Shown piece by piece: positions 19,978-28,886 of a stretch of DNA of 64,000 nucleotides. Origin of the DNA: Sphaerochaeta sp. Phil3 (lineage in GTDB: Bacteria > Spirochaetota > Spirochaetia > Sphaerochaetales > Sphaerochaetaceae); contig MSGT01000046.1 of assembly GCA_001940825.1 (NCBI GenBank), forward strand, positions 62,001-126,000, read 5' to 3'. Numbering within the stretch: the stretch's first letter is position 1; each line of letters begins with the position of its first letter. The position numbers were made by a program, and so were the translations under genes. Below the pieces are notes generated by a model. The model was not told the origin of the DNA. It made no database searches and saw nothing but the letters and a program-made list of their open reading frames with translations.

Positions 19978-20033
19978 GGTTTAGGAAGAAAATTTTCTTC
20001 CTAAACCTTGATTTTTTTGTTTACGGAAGAAAA
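19978..20033 (+). repeat. Three-arm hairpin element, copy A
   Basis: GGTTTAGGAAGAAAA / TTTTCTTCCTAAACC perfect inverted repeat, T run, then TTTACGGAAGAAAA that can re-pair with the middle arm. Confidence 0.75.
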
Positions 20034-20171
20034 CCTGATAGAATCACCTTCAATTCAACCGTCTTCAAGCGCCCAGACAGCCCTGTAGGCCCAAAGCGCC
20101 CCAACGGCCCCATCTGGAATGAAACAAGGCTTCTTCTCGCAAACTTTCTGCAACCATGTTACAATCCAAAC

Positions 20172-20948
20172 ATGTTTGATTTCATCGAGGCCAACAGAAA
20201 GGCATGGAACAAGGAAGCCAATACCGGCAATGCATGGTCGAGGCCTGTGGATGACTCACTGGTTGAAACGGCCCAAAGCGGCAATCTCAACCTAAGGCTT
20301 GCGATAACCAACGATGTGCCACAATCCTGGATAGAAGGGCTGAAAGGCAAGAAGGTGCTCAATCTTGGAGGTGGAGGAGGGCAGCAGACCGTCCTGCTTG
20401 CAGCCTATGGATGCAAAGTCACCACAGTCGATATAAGCGAAGAGCAGCTGGAAATAGATGCCTTCACTCTTGCAAGACACGGCCTAGAAGCCACGCTTCA
20501 CAACGGCAGCCTAACGGATTTGAAATTCCTCGACAGTGATTCCTTCGATTGCGTCATTGCCCCTGGCGTGCTCAACTTCATACCGGAATTGGAAGATGTC
20601 TACAAAGATGTCTATAGACTTCTGAGAAAAGGTGGCAGGTTCATGTTCTCGATTGCAAACCCTGCATTGTACATGTTCGACCAGAGAAGACTTGAGAAGG
20701 GGCGAATGAAGGTCAAGTACACGCTGCCATTCGCTTCGGATACGACATTGTCCCAGAAACAGCTTCAACGACTTCTTGCGACAGGCGATACGATCGAGTA
20801 CTCCCACACCCTTGACGAAGTCCTTGGCTCGCTTTGCAAAACCGGCTTCTCCATTGAAGGATACCTATCAAGCAAGTCGGACTTCGAGCCCATAGACTCG
20901 TTTCTCAAGGATTGCTATTTTTCCATCCTTGCAGTAAAAAATGGTTGA
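20172..20948 (+). CDS. Class I SAM-dependent methyltransferase
   Basis: 'KKVLNLGGGGGQQTVLLAAYGCKVTTVDISEEQLE' motif I and post-I. Confidence 0.9.
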   Translation: MFDFIEANRKAWNKEANTGNAWSRPVDDSLVETAQSGNLNLRLAITNDVPQSWIEGLKGKKVLNLGGGGGQQTVLLAAYGCKVTTVDISEEQLEIDAFTLARHGLEATLHNGSLTDLKFLDSDSFDCVIAPGVLNFIPELEDVYKDVYRLLRKGGRFMFSIANPALYMFDQRRLEKGRMKVKYTLPFASDTTLSQKQLQRLLATGDTIEYSHTLDEVLGSLCKTGFSIEGYLSSKSDFEPIDSFLKDCYFSILAVKNG

Positions 20949-20990
20949 GTTGTAGTACAACAGCTGCTCTCAACTAAAGAGGATCAGGAT

Positions 20991-21530
20991 ATGGCCAGAC
21001 CTTTTGCGCATTTCAGGACCATAACGAAGCACCGTCATCTTGTGATGAAGCATTGCTTCATGGCGGGTATCCCTTTGCAGGGATTGAAACACGACCTATC
21101 GAAATACAGTCCAACTGAGTTCATTCCAGGTGCTAGGTTCTACCAAGGAACAAGAAGCCCAAACGAAAGGGAGCGCGAAGCATACGGGTATTCAAGTGCA
21201 TGGCTCCACCACAAAGGGCGCAACCGCCACCATCTTGAGTACTGGACTGATTACTCTCCTGTCACGAAGGATTTGGTTGCGGTGAAGATGCCTTTGAAAT
21301 ACGTTGTGGAGATGTTCTGCGACAGGGTGGCTGCAAGCAAGATATACAAAGGCAAGGACTACAACGATCAATGTCCTCTTTTGTATTTCCAGAACAGAAA
21401 AACGCATGTTCTGATACATCCAGACACCCAAAGGCTCCTTGAGGAGCTTTTGCGAATGCTTGCAGACAAGGGTGAGAAGGAGACCTTCAGGTACATAAGG
21501 AAGGTCCTTATGAGGCAAAAGAACTATTGA
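20991..21530 (+). CDS. DUF5662-family protein
   Basis: 'HRHLVMKHCFMAGIPLQGLKHDLSKYSPTEF' and 'WLHHKGRNRHHLEYW' pattern. Confidence 0.8.
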   Translation: MARPFAHFRTITKHRHLVMKHCFMAGIPLQGLKHDLSKYSPTEFIPGARFYQGTRSPNEREREAYGYSSAWLHHKGRNRHHLEYWTDYSPVTKDLVAVKMPLKYVVEMFCDRVAASKIYKGKDYNDQCPLLYFQNRKTHVLIHPDTQRLLEELLRMLADKGEKETFRYIRKVLMRQKNY

Positions 21531-21665
21531 GGACCTTTCAAAACCCGCAAAGCTTGGTTTTGAGAGCTTCTCCATTGAGGATTTACAATCTTTTCTATTG
21601 ACTGACCGTCCTTTCACAGGTATGTTTGCCGCAGATTGTACAAAGATTGTTTTAGGAGGAACGCA

Positions 21666-23105
21666 ATGGCAACGTTCGACACAAAGGTGCAGTATCTCAA
21701 GTACCGGGTTCTCAGAGAGGTTGCAAAGCATGCTTGGAACGGAACCCTTTTCGAGAACGAACTTGACATTCCAAAGACCATCGTGCCGGGAAAGACCCCT
21801 ACCATGCGTTGCTGCGTATACAAGGAGCGCGCAATCCTTGCCGAGCGCGTCAAGATTGCAAAGGGCGGCGACAAGTCAAGTGACAATGTCATACAGGTCA
21901 TAGACATAGCCTGCGACGAGTGCCCTATGGGCGGTTATGAAGTCACCAATTCATGCCGTGGCTGCCTTGCTCATAGATGCGAAAGCGTATGCCGTTTTGG
22001 TGCAATCTCATTCGACCACAACCATACCGCTGTCATAGACAAGTCCAAGTGCAAGGAATGCGGCGCCTGCTCCAGAGTATGCCCGTACAGTGCAATACGT
22101 AACTACAAGAGACCTTGCGAACAGGCCTGCAAGGTCAAAGCCATATCCATGGGCAAAGACGGAGAGGCCTGTATCGACGATTCAAAATGCATCTCCTGCG
22201 GAGCCTGCGTATATCAGTGTCCGTTTGGTGCAATAACTGACAAGTCGTTCATCCTTGATGTCATCGACATACTGAAGAATTCAAAGAAAGACGGCTACTC
22301 GACCTATGCTGTGGTGGCTCCTGCGATATCGAGCCAGTTCAACTACGCAAAGCTGGAGCAAGTGGTATCGGGCTTGAAGGCCCTTGGCTTCGATGGGGTG
22401 GTGGAGGCTGCTCTTGGTGCAGACATGGTGGCCCTTGCCGAGTCCAAGGAGCTTGCCCAGACGGGCTTTTTGACAAGTTCGTGCTGTCCTGCCTTCGTGT
22501 CGTATGTGGAGAAGAACTATCCAGACATGAGACAGTATATATCCAAGAACCTTTCGCCAATGGCCACGATCTCCAAGTATCTCAAGGAACACAAAGGCAA
22601 CTGCAAGGTGGTTTTCGTTGGGCCGTGTACCGCAAAGAAGAAGGAGATAAAACGTCCTGATGTAAGCCCATACGTGGATGCGGTGATAACGTTCGAGGAA
22701 CTTCAGGCTCTGTTCGACAGCCGTGAAATAGACATCACTATGTTGCAGGGAAGCCCTCTTGACGGCGCTTCGTACTTTGGAAGGATATTCGCTCGCTGCG
22801 GAGGCCTTTCCGATGCCGTTGCAGAGGGCCTTAAGGAGCAGGGGCGCTCGGATTTTGAACTCAAGTCCTGTTCCTGCAATGGAATAGACGAATGCAAGCT
22901 TGCGCTTCTCAAAAAGAGCAAGGGTCTTATAGACGCCAACTTCATAGAAGGTATGGCCTGTGTGGGCGGCTGCATTGGAGGAGCCGGATGCCTCACTCAT
23001 GGCGAACGCAACAGGGCTGACGTAGAGAAATACAGCCTTCAGGCCCAAAGGTCCATAGAGGACGCCGTTTGTGGCATTGAAGCCTTGACGGAGTTTGAGG
23101 CTTAA
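21666..23105 (+). CDS. [FeFe]-hydrogenase-like protein with N-terminal 4Fe-4S domains (group B-like)
   Basis: 'CDECPMGGYEVTNSCRGCLAHRCESVC', tandem ferredoxin CxxCxxC, H-cluster-like 'TSSCCPAFV', 'GPCTAKKKE', 'EGMACVGGCIGGAG'; start at ATGGCAACG is inferred. Confidence 0.8.
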   Translation: MATFDTKVQYLKYRVLREVAKHAWNGTLFENELDIPKTIVPGKTPTMRCCVYKERAILAERVKIAKGGDKSSDNVIQVIDIACDECPMGGYEVTNSCRGCLAHRCESVCRFGAISFDHNHTAVIDKSKCKECGACSRVCPYSAIRNYKRPCEQACKVKAISMGKDGEACIDDSKCISCGACVYQCPFGAITDKSFILDVIDILKNSKKDGYSTYAVVAPAISSQFNYAKLEQVVSGLKALGFDGVVEAALGADMVALAESKELAQTGFLTSSCCPAFVSYVEKNYPDMRQYISKNLSPMATISKYLKEHKGNCKVVFVGPCTAKKKEIKRPDVSPYVDAVITFEELQALFDSREIDITMLQGSPLDGASYFGRIFARCGGLSDAVAEGLKEQGRSDFELKSCSCNGIDECKLALLKKSKGLIDANFIEGMACVGGCIGGAGCLTHGERNRADVEKYSLQAQRSIEDAVCGIEALTEFEA

Positions 23106-23139
23106 GTCCAAAGGGAGTTGAAACTCAAAGGAGATTGGA

Positions 23140-23472
23140 ATGAAGGAAATCATGAAGAACATCGAAAAGGCAAAGGTTCTGGCCCTCAAGGACCAGGTCT
23201 CGTATCAGGATGGACAAATCGTGAGCAAGACGCTCTTTCAGAACAGCAGTGCAAGCATCACTCTTTTCTCGTTCGACAAAGGGGAGGAGATAAGCACCCA
23301 CGAGTCGTCTGGAGATGCCTTCGTGACCTGCTTGGATGGTACTGGGCGAGTCACGATAGATGGTGTGGACTACATCCTCAACCAAGGCGATTCCATAGTC
23401 ATGCCTGCCGGTCATCCACACGCCGTCTACGGACAGGAGTGTTTCAAGATGCTCCTTGTGGTCGTGTTCTAG
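23140..23472 (+). CDS. Cupin-domain protein
   Basis: 'FDKGEEISTHESSGDAFVTCLDGTGRVTIDGVDYILNQGDSIVMPAGHPHAVY'. Confidence 0.85.
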   Translation: MKEIMKNIEKAKVLALKDQVSYQDGQIVSKTLFQNSSASITLFSFDKGEEISTHESSGDAFVTCLDGTGRVTIDGVDYILNQGDSIVMPAGHPHAVYGQECFKMLLVVVF

Positions 23473-23530
23473 ACCTGTCTCTGCACAATACGGGCAAAAT
23501 GGTTGGTAGGTAGTCATAGGTAGGCACGAT

Positions 23531-24100
23531 ATGAAAGTCAATTCCAATCTTGATGGTCTTGTGATAAGACGCACGTTCGAGGAGGATCTTGAGAACGTGC
23601 GTACTCTGTGGTCGCGTGGCGATGTCATGGCCTTCGTGGGTTTTCCAACAGGGCTTCAAAGGTCTATTGCCGACATGGAACGTTGGCTTGCCCGCAAACT
23701 TGCAAACGCCCCTCTTGAACAGCATTTTTCGATCTATGACGCAGGGGTCTTCTGCGGTGAGGCGTATTACCGCATCGAGCCGGAGCACGACCATGCCGCC
23801 TGCATGGACATAAAGCTCCTTCCTTCCGCACGTGGTAGGGGGATTGCATCCACTGCACTTTCATTCGCTTTGGATCAGGCCTTCGAACACGGCGCCTCAT
23901 TCGCCTGGGTGGACCCCATCCCTGAAAACCTAGCCGCAATCGCCTTGTACAGGCATCTTGGCTTCGAACCCGCAACTCCACCTGCCTTCATATCCCAACT
24001 CTCATATCCCGATGTCCCTGAGCCTTGCCCTTCCTCTGTATACATGGAGATTTCTGCAAGAAAATGGAGGAGAGTGAGGGGTCAACGACATCGGTCTTGA
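23531..24100 (+). CDS. GNAT-family N-acetyltransferase
   Basis: 'IKLLPSARGRGIASTALSFALDQAFEHG...AIALYRHLGFE'. Confidence 0.85.
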   Translation: MKVNSNLDGLVIRRTFEEDLENVRTLWSRGDVMAFVGFPTGLQRSIADMERWLARKLANAPLEQHFSIYDAGVFCGEAYYRIEPEHDHAACMDIKLLPSARGRGIASTALSFALDQAFEHGASFAWVDPIPENLAAIALYRHLGFEPATPPAFISQLSYPDVPEPCPSSVYMEISARKWRRVRGQRHRS

Positions 24101-24192
24101 TGTTTTTGCGTGATTTGAGACCCTTTCCCAAATCTTAGTCGCCTTTTCGTGGTGGATGGCTATATTTGAGTCATCCTGACGGGAGGTAAGAG

Positions 24193-24912
24193 ATGGGTGT
24201 CGTGAAGTGTATAGTGTATATTGCGGTTTCCGGTTGCGTTGCGTTCGTGTTGGGACGTATCGCCCCAAAGAGCTGGTTCCATGCAGACCGTTTCCCTTTC
24301 AGGACATACGAGTGGGAGTCCAAGGTTTGGAAGGCCATTCGAATAAAGCAGTGGCAGGCCAAGCTTCCCGATATGAGTCGTATATTGGATTTCTTCTTGC
24401 CTGACAATGAGATACTTCCGTTGAAGAAGATAACCGAGTCGTCGTTGAAGAATCTTCCTCTTATGATTCAGGAGACCTGTGTGTCTGAACTGACCCACGC
24501 TTTTCTCTGCTTCTCAGGGCTTGCTATGCTGTGGATATATCCTGGGTGGGGCGGGGTGCTCATAACATTCCTGTATGTTTTCCTGGGCAATCTTCCGTTC
24601 GTATGGATCCAGCGTTTCAACCGCCCTCGTCTTGAGCGTGCGTTGGCGCAGCAGGATGCTCGAAGGGCTAGACAGGCCAGGCAGATGGGCTTTCCAAGAA
24701 GTGCTGCCTCTATTGGTTCCTCTGACTCTTCTAGGCTGCCTGTCGCCGTTGCAGCTTCGTCAGTTGCAGTCCCATCTGTCGTTTCATCCGTTGGTCCCTC
24801 TGCTGTTTCCTCAGTTGCTTCCGTTGCCTTGGTGCCGGATGTCTTGGTTCCAGATGTTTTCCGCTCCAATATGCTGCTGGACGGGGTGGAAGCAGTGAAA
24901 CTTGGAGTTTGA
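24193..24912 (+). CDS. Membrane protein resembling glycosyl-diaponeurosporenoate acyltransferase family, with Val/Ser/Ala-rich C-terminal tail
   Basis: 'FPFRTYEWESKVWKAIRIKQWQAKLPD' and TM segments; repeat-like tail 'VAVAASSVAVPSVVSSVGPSAVSSVASVALVPDVLVPDVF'. Confidence 0.6.
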   Translation: MGVVKCIVYIAVSGCVAFVLGRIAPKSWFHADRFPFRTYEWESKVWKAIRIKQWQAKLPDMSRILDFFLPDNEILPLKKITESSLKNLPLMIQETCVSELTHAFLCFSGLAMLWIYPGWGGVLITFLYVFLGNLPFVWIQRFNRPRLERALAQQDARRARQARQMGFPRSAASIGSSDSSRLPVAVAASSVAVPSVVSSVGPSAVSSVASVALVPDVLVPDVFRSNMLLDGVEAVKLGV

Positions 24913-24973
24913 CTGCTTCTGGGTGTTGCGTGATTGTCATTGGTAGTATATTTCTTGCTTTTTTTAATTGTTT

Positions 24974-24991
24974 TTTACTATAAATAGTAAA
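24974..24991. promoter_or_regulatory. Palindrome upstream of the nuclease-like gene
   Basis: TTTACTAT-AA-ATAGTAAA followed by TTTACA-18 bp-TATACT. Confidence 0.55.
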
Positions 24992-25032
24992 TTTACATTC
25001 AAAAACTGATTGAAGTATACTATCATTGAGTC

Positions 25033-25845
25033 ATGAACAATCTGATTCTTGATTTAAAAAAACGTATCGAGGAGTTGGACTCGATGATTTCACATCTTGA
25101 AAAGGCTGTAGGTGATGCCCCTTCGGGTACTGTGGAACTCAGAAACGTGAACGGCTCTATGAGGACGTACAGGTTCAACGGAAACGATAAAACCATCGAA
25201 TACCTAGGTAAAGACAAGGAACCTTTGGTCAAGGCCCTCTCTCAGAAGAAGTACGACCAAGGGCTGCTGAAGGTCGCCACAAGACAGAAGGCTGAGCTCG
25301 AAAGGACTCTGGAGAGGCTCTCAAAAGGGAAGGGGCCAAGGACGCTAGACGACGTGATGTCCACGGTGCCGGAGGCCCTGAAGCAGTACATAGACCCCAA
25401 CCCCGCTACGGACGAAGGATTCATAGCAATGTGGAGCAAGCCGTCTCCAAAACGCTTCTATAAGGGGGACGTGCCAAAGGAATCCCCTCACTACACCATG
25501 AGGGGCGAGCATGTGAGGTCCAAGAGCGAGATCCTCATAGCGGATAGATTGTATGTCAGAGGGATTCCGTACCACTACGAGCTTGCGTTCTCCCCAAACG
25601 AGGGCGTGTCCATAAGGCATCCCGACTTCACCGTACTGAACACGAGGACGCTCGAGGAATTCTACTGGGAGCATCTGGGGAAGATGGACGACCCCAGGTA
25701 TTCTGTGACGTCCAAGGAGAAGGTTGAGTGGTTTGCCGCCTACGGCATAGTGCCGGGTAGGAGGCTGATAGTGACCTTCGAGACCTCAATGAGTCCTTTG
25801 AATACGAAGTACGTGGACAAGCTCATTGAGTTGTATCTGAAATAG
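25033..25845 (+). CDS. Hypothetical protein with PD-(D/E)XK/VSR-like nuclease motifs
   Basis: 'VRSKSEILIADRLYVRGIPYHYELAF...HPDFTVLNTRTLEEFYWEHLGKMDD' resembles E...D...ExK nuclease pattern; coiled-coil-like N-terminus. Confidence 0.6.
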   Translation: MNNLILDLKKRIEELDSMISHLEKAVGDAPSGTVELRNVNGSMRTYRFNGNDKTIEYLGKDKEPLVKALSQKKYDQGLLKVATRQKAELERTLERLSKGKGPRTLDDVMSTVPEALKQYIDPNPATDEGFIAMWSKPSPKRFYKGDVPKESPHYTMRGEHVRSKSEILIADRLYVRGIPYHYELAFSPNEGVSIRHPDFTVLNTRTLEEFYWEHLGKMDDPRYSVTSKEKVEWFAAYGIVPGRRLIVTFETSMSPLNTKYVDKLIELYLK

Positions 25846-25851
25846 GAAGAC

Positions 25852-26991
25852 ATAACACGTCTCCAAAGCATACTTTCATCTGGAATAAATGCTTTTTCGG
25901 CTTTAGATATCTACAAAATAACACGTCTCCAAAGCCTTACAATCTGCATTCACGCTTTTTATTTCGCTTTAGATATCTACAAAATAACACGTCTCCAAAG
26001 CTGGAAGAGCTTGCAATTTTTAACGAACCGTGCTTTAGATATCTACAAAATAACACGTCTCCAAAGCAGGGAAGATGATTCCAAGAGTCTGGGCATCGCT
26101 TTAGATATCTACAAAATAACACGTCTCCAAAGCCGTATCGACTGCCTTGTTGAGGCTCTGCGTGCTTTAGATATCTACAAAATAACACGTCTCCAAAGCC
26201 AGTCGAAGGTCCAGTTCGAAATGCGTCGTGCTTTAGATATCTACAAAATAACACGTCTCCAAAGCAGAAGCTTTTCTATGATCCTATGGATGAACGCTTT
26301 AGATATCTACAAAATAACACGTCTCCAAAGCTACCTTTAATACTCAAAGGAACAGTCTCTTGCTTTAGATATCTACAAAATAACACGTCTCCAAAGCTAA
26401 ATGAGACGATACGGGACAAAGAAGGTAGCTTTAGATATCTACAAAATAACACGTCTCCAAAGCGAAGTTCAGAGTTACAACTATCTTGTTCAAGCTTTAG
26501 ATATCTACAAAATAACACGTCTCCAAAGCACTCTCCGGGTATATCAGTCCTCCGTCCTTGCTTTAGATATCTACAAAATAACACGTCTCCAAAGCCATGA
26601 ACAAATCGGAACAATATGCCTGAAAGCTTTAGATATCTACAAAATAACACGTCTCCAAAGCGTAAACAGTGACATTGACTATAGCACAGTCGCTTTAGAT
26701 ATCTACAAAATAACACGTCTCCAAAGCAAGAGGTTCCTTGCAACTTAAACCCCTTTTGCTTTAGATATCTACAAAATAACACGTCTCCAAAGCTGAACGA
26801 TTCGAGTATTCCTGGTGGCAAGCGCTTTAGATATCTACAAAATAACACGTCTCCAAAGCCTTTGCTGTCCATTTTGTCAAAGCTAGGTGGCTTTAGATAT
26901 CTACAAAATAACACGTCTCCAAAGCTGAAGAATCAAATGATTCCCAGGATTACCAGCTTTAGATATCTACAAAATAACACGTCTCCAAAGC
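25852..26991 (-). CRISPR. Type II-A CRISPR array: 17 full 36-bp repeats at 66-bp period (starts 25900+66k, k=0..16), 17 spacers all 30 bp, truncated terminal repeat 25852-25869
   Basis: Repeat on crRNA strand GCTTTGGAGACGTGTTATTTTGTAGATATCTAAAGC; orientation from tracrRNA pairing, degenerate distal repeat and cas gene order. Confidence 0.98.
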
Positions 26992-27026
26992 CTCAGCAAT
27001 AGGTCTAAAAGCGTGTTTTTGTTTTT
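26992..27026 (-). promoter_or_regulatory. Short CRISPR leader between csn2 stop and first repeat
   Basis: About 35 bp; minus-strand leader end '...CTATTGCTGAG' abutting GCTTTGG. Confidence 0.6.
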
Positions 27027-27704
27027 TCATTCGAATATTTCGCATAAATCATGGTCAATAAGGATCTTTTGGGATGCGTTTTCAACCGTTTGGTCATATC
27101 TTTCTATGAATAGAAGATTGTGTTTGTTTGCGTTACATTCTCTAATGAATGTTTGTATTGTTCTTTCGTTGAAATAATTGAACATCGACACAAACACAAA
27201 ATGGTCTATTCCGCACACGTCATGAAGAACATTTGTGTATTCAGAAAGCTTGTCAATTTCATCCTGATAATCCAGCTTCAAAGAAAAACCAAACATTTTT
27301 ACCAGTGCTTGGATGTCTGGTTCTGAGTGTTCGACTTCAAAAGGGAAATCCATTTCTAGATCTTGAGCAAATGATTCAAGTTGTGAGAGTACCGTTGTCA
27401 TTGCTTCATAATGTGTTTCATTTGACATGCGATTTTTCATCAATGATGTAATCTTCGTTTGAATTCTCTTGTCAGTGAAATCTACTTGAAGAGGATTTGT
27501 GATTATTGCAAATCTGTCTTTAAATGATAAAGAGTCCTTTTCATTCGAAAAAGCAAAATCTCCTTCAAGTCCTTCGATTTGCGACTTGAGTTCTGTTATG
27601 TATTTCCTGAAAGTATCAGAGTCTTCGATGACAAGAAGAGTAGTTGAACCATCATTGAATTTGATCTGATGTTCCCAATTGTGGCTGGAAATCTTTGTTC
27701 TCAT
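27027..27704 (-). CDS. csn2: CRISPR-associated protein Csn2
   Basis: 225 aa, last gene of cas9-cas1-cas2-X operon next to array; Csn2-like sequence. Confidence 0.85.
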   Translation of the reverse strand: MRTKISSHNWEHQIKFNDGSTTLLVIEDSDTFRKYITELKSQIEGLEGDFAFSNEKDSLSFKDRFAIITNPLQVDFTDKRIQTKITSLMKNRMSNETHYEAMTTVLSQLESFAQDLEMDFPFEVEHSEPDIQALVKMFGFSLKLDYQDEIDKLSEYTNVLHDVCGIDHFVFVSMFNYFNERTIQTFIRECNANKHNLLFIERYDQTVENASQKILIDHDLCEIFE

Positions 27705-28021
27705 AACACCACCAACCTATCCGTATTGTTTATGTACTCAGAAGAAGATTCACCTGTAAGGTATTCTATAGATGCATATTGCTTTTCTGTCACAACCATT
27801 AGTTGGACGATTCCTTTTTTAGGTGTGTTTTTCCTTACATTGTCATAGATTGTTTTTGCAGCCGTTGCATTGAGACATAGTTTGGAATAGATGGATTCTT
27901 GCATCATTATAAATCCGTTTTTCATTAAGAACTTCCTGAATTGGGTATATGACCGCCTTTCTTCTGCAGTTTCTACTGGTAGATCGAACATTATAAAGAC
28001 TCTCATTTCTCTAAAACTCAT
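27701..28021 (-). CDS. cas2: CRISPR-associated endoribonuclease Cas2
   Basis: 'MRVFIMFDLPVETAEERRSYTQFRKFLMKNGFIMMQESIYSKL'. Confidence 0.96.
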   Translation of the reverse strand: MSFREMRVFIMFDLPVETAEERRSYTQFRKFLMKNGFIMMQESIYSKLCLNATAAKTIYDNVRKNTPKKGIVQLMVVTEKQYASIEYLTGESSSEYINNTDRLVVL

Positions 28022-28886
28022 ATTCGTAGAATTTGATCAACGAGAGGTCGTTGTTGTCCAATGCATCCAATATGCTTTTTACATATATCCCAACTGCATT
28101 TATAACTGTTTGTTTTGCTTTTCCTATTTGCACACGTTCATTCAAGGTGTTTAGGAGAAAAAGCTTGTCTTCATGTTCCAAGTCTGTTCCTTTTGGCATT
28201 GAATAAACTATCAAATCAAATAGAGGCCTGAATGGTTCCATTAAGTCCGATGAAAGATTGAATTGATTGAAAACATTTTTGTGAAAAAGACCCAATTGTG
28301 TCAGATATCCATTTGCAACGATTTCTCGGTTTACAAGCGATAGCAGGAGACCATACCCATAGTTCAAAGCTGAGTTTGTAAAGCAGTCGTCGGAACGAGA
28401 GAATGAACTTCCAAAAAGGCTATTGAAATAGACCTTTGCAGCATGACCTTCTCTATTCGTTGAGTCTCCAGTTTCGATTTCATCAATATAGCTGTACAGC
28501 AAATCGGAGTTTTTCAAGTTCAGTTTTTCAATGGCTTGTGCCTGTTTCCTTATTTTCTCTTTGATTATTTCCGTCCAAACCAAATCCTTGACGTCTTGAG
28601 TCCATTGAATTTGGGTATTCACCCGAGCACTGCAATCAAAACTATTGTAGTAGGGGAGCAGCTGAGCTCCGGGATTCCTTTTGTGATCACAGAATATAAC
28701 AACGGTCTTGTTTTCCCATAGAGCTTCAAGAAGTGCTGCAGTGACAGCACTTCCAGTGTTTTCGATTACAAGTACGGATATCTCGTCAAGATGGACTCTT
28801 TTTACTGTGTCACTTCTTATGACGAGATATCCGTTCTTCAATTCCAGTTTTGACCTTGAGCTTACAACGACCGTTCGCCAACTCAT
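28011..28886 (-). CDS. cas1: CRISPR-associated endonuclease Cas1 (type II)
   Basis: 'RTVVVSSRSKLELKNGYLVIR', 'HLDEISVLVIENTGSAVTAALLEALWENKTVVIFCDHKRNPGAQLLPYY'. Confidence 0.97.
   Translation of the reverse strand: MSWRTVVVSSRSKLELKNGYLVIRSDTVKRVHLDEISVLVIENTGSAVTAALLEALWENKTVVIFCDHKRNPGAQLLPYYNSFDCSARVNTQIQWTQDVKDLVWTEIIKEKIRKQAQAIEKLNLKNSDLLYSYIDEIETGDSTNREGHAAKVYFNSLFGSSFSRSDDCFTNSALNYGYGLLLSLVNREIVANGYLTQLGLFHKNVFNQFNLSSDLMEPFRPLFDLIVYSMPKGTDLEHEDKLFLLNTLNERVQIGKAKQTVINAVGIYVKSILDALDNNDLSLIKFYEYEF

Noticed and set aside
25937-26914. Long ORFs with repeating 'FGDVLFCRYLK' / 'ALDIYKITRLQS' peptides
   Set aside because: Read-through of the CRISPR array; the 66-bp period is a multiple of three, so ORFs stay open. 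Not a repeat protein.
25852-26991. Plus-strand transcription of the CRISPR array (repeat resembles GTTTTAG...CCAAAAC in that orientation)
   Set aside because: The repeat ends are palindromic, so the resemblance is not decisive; tracrRNA complementarity, the degenerate distal repeat and cas/csn2 order all support minus-strand transcription.
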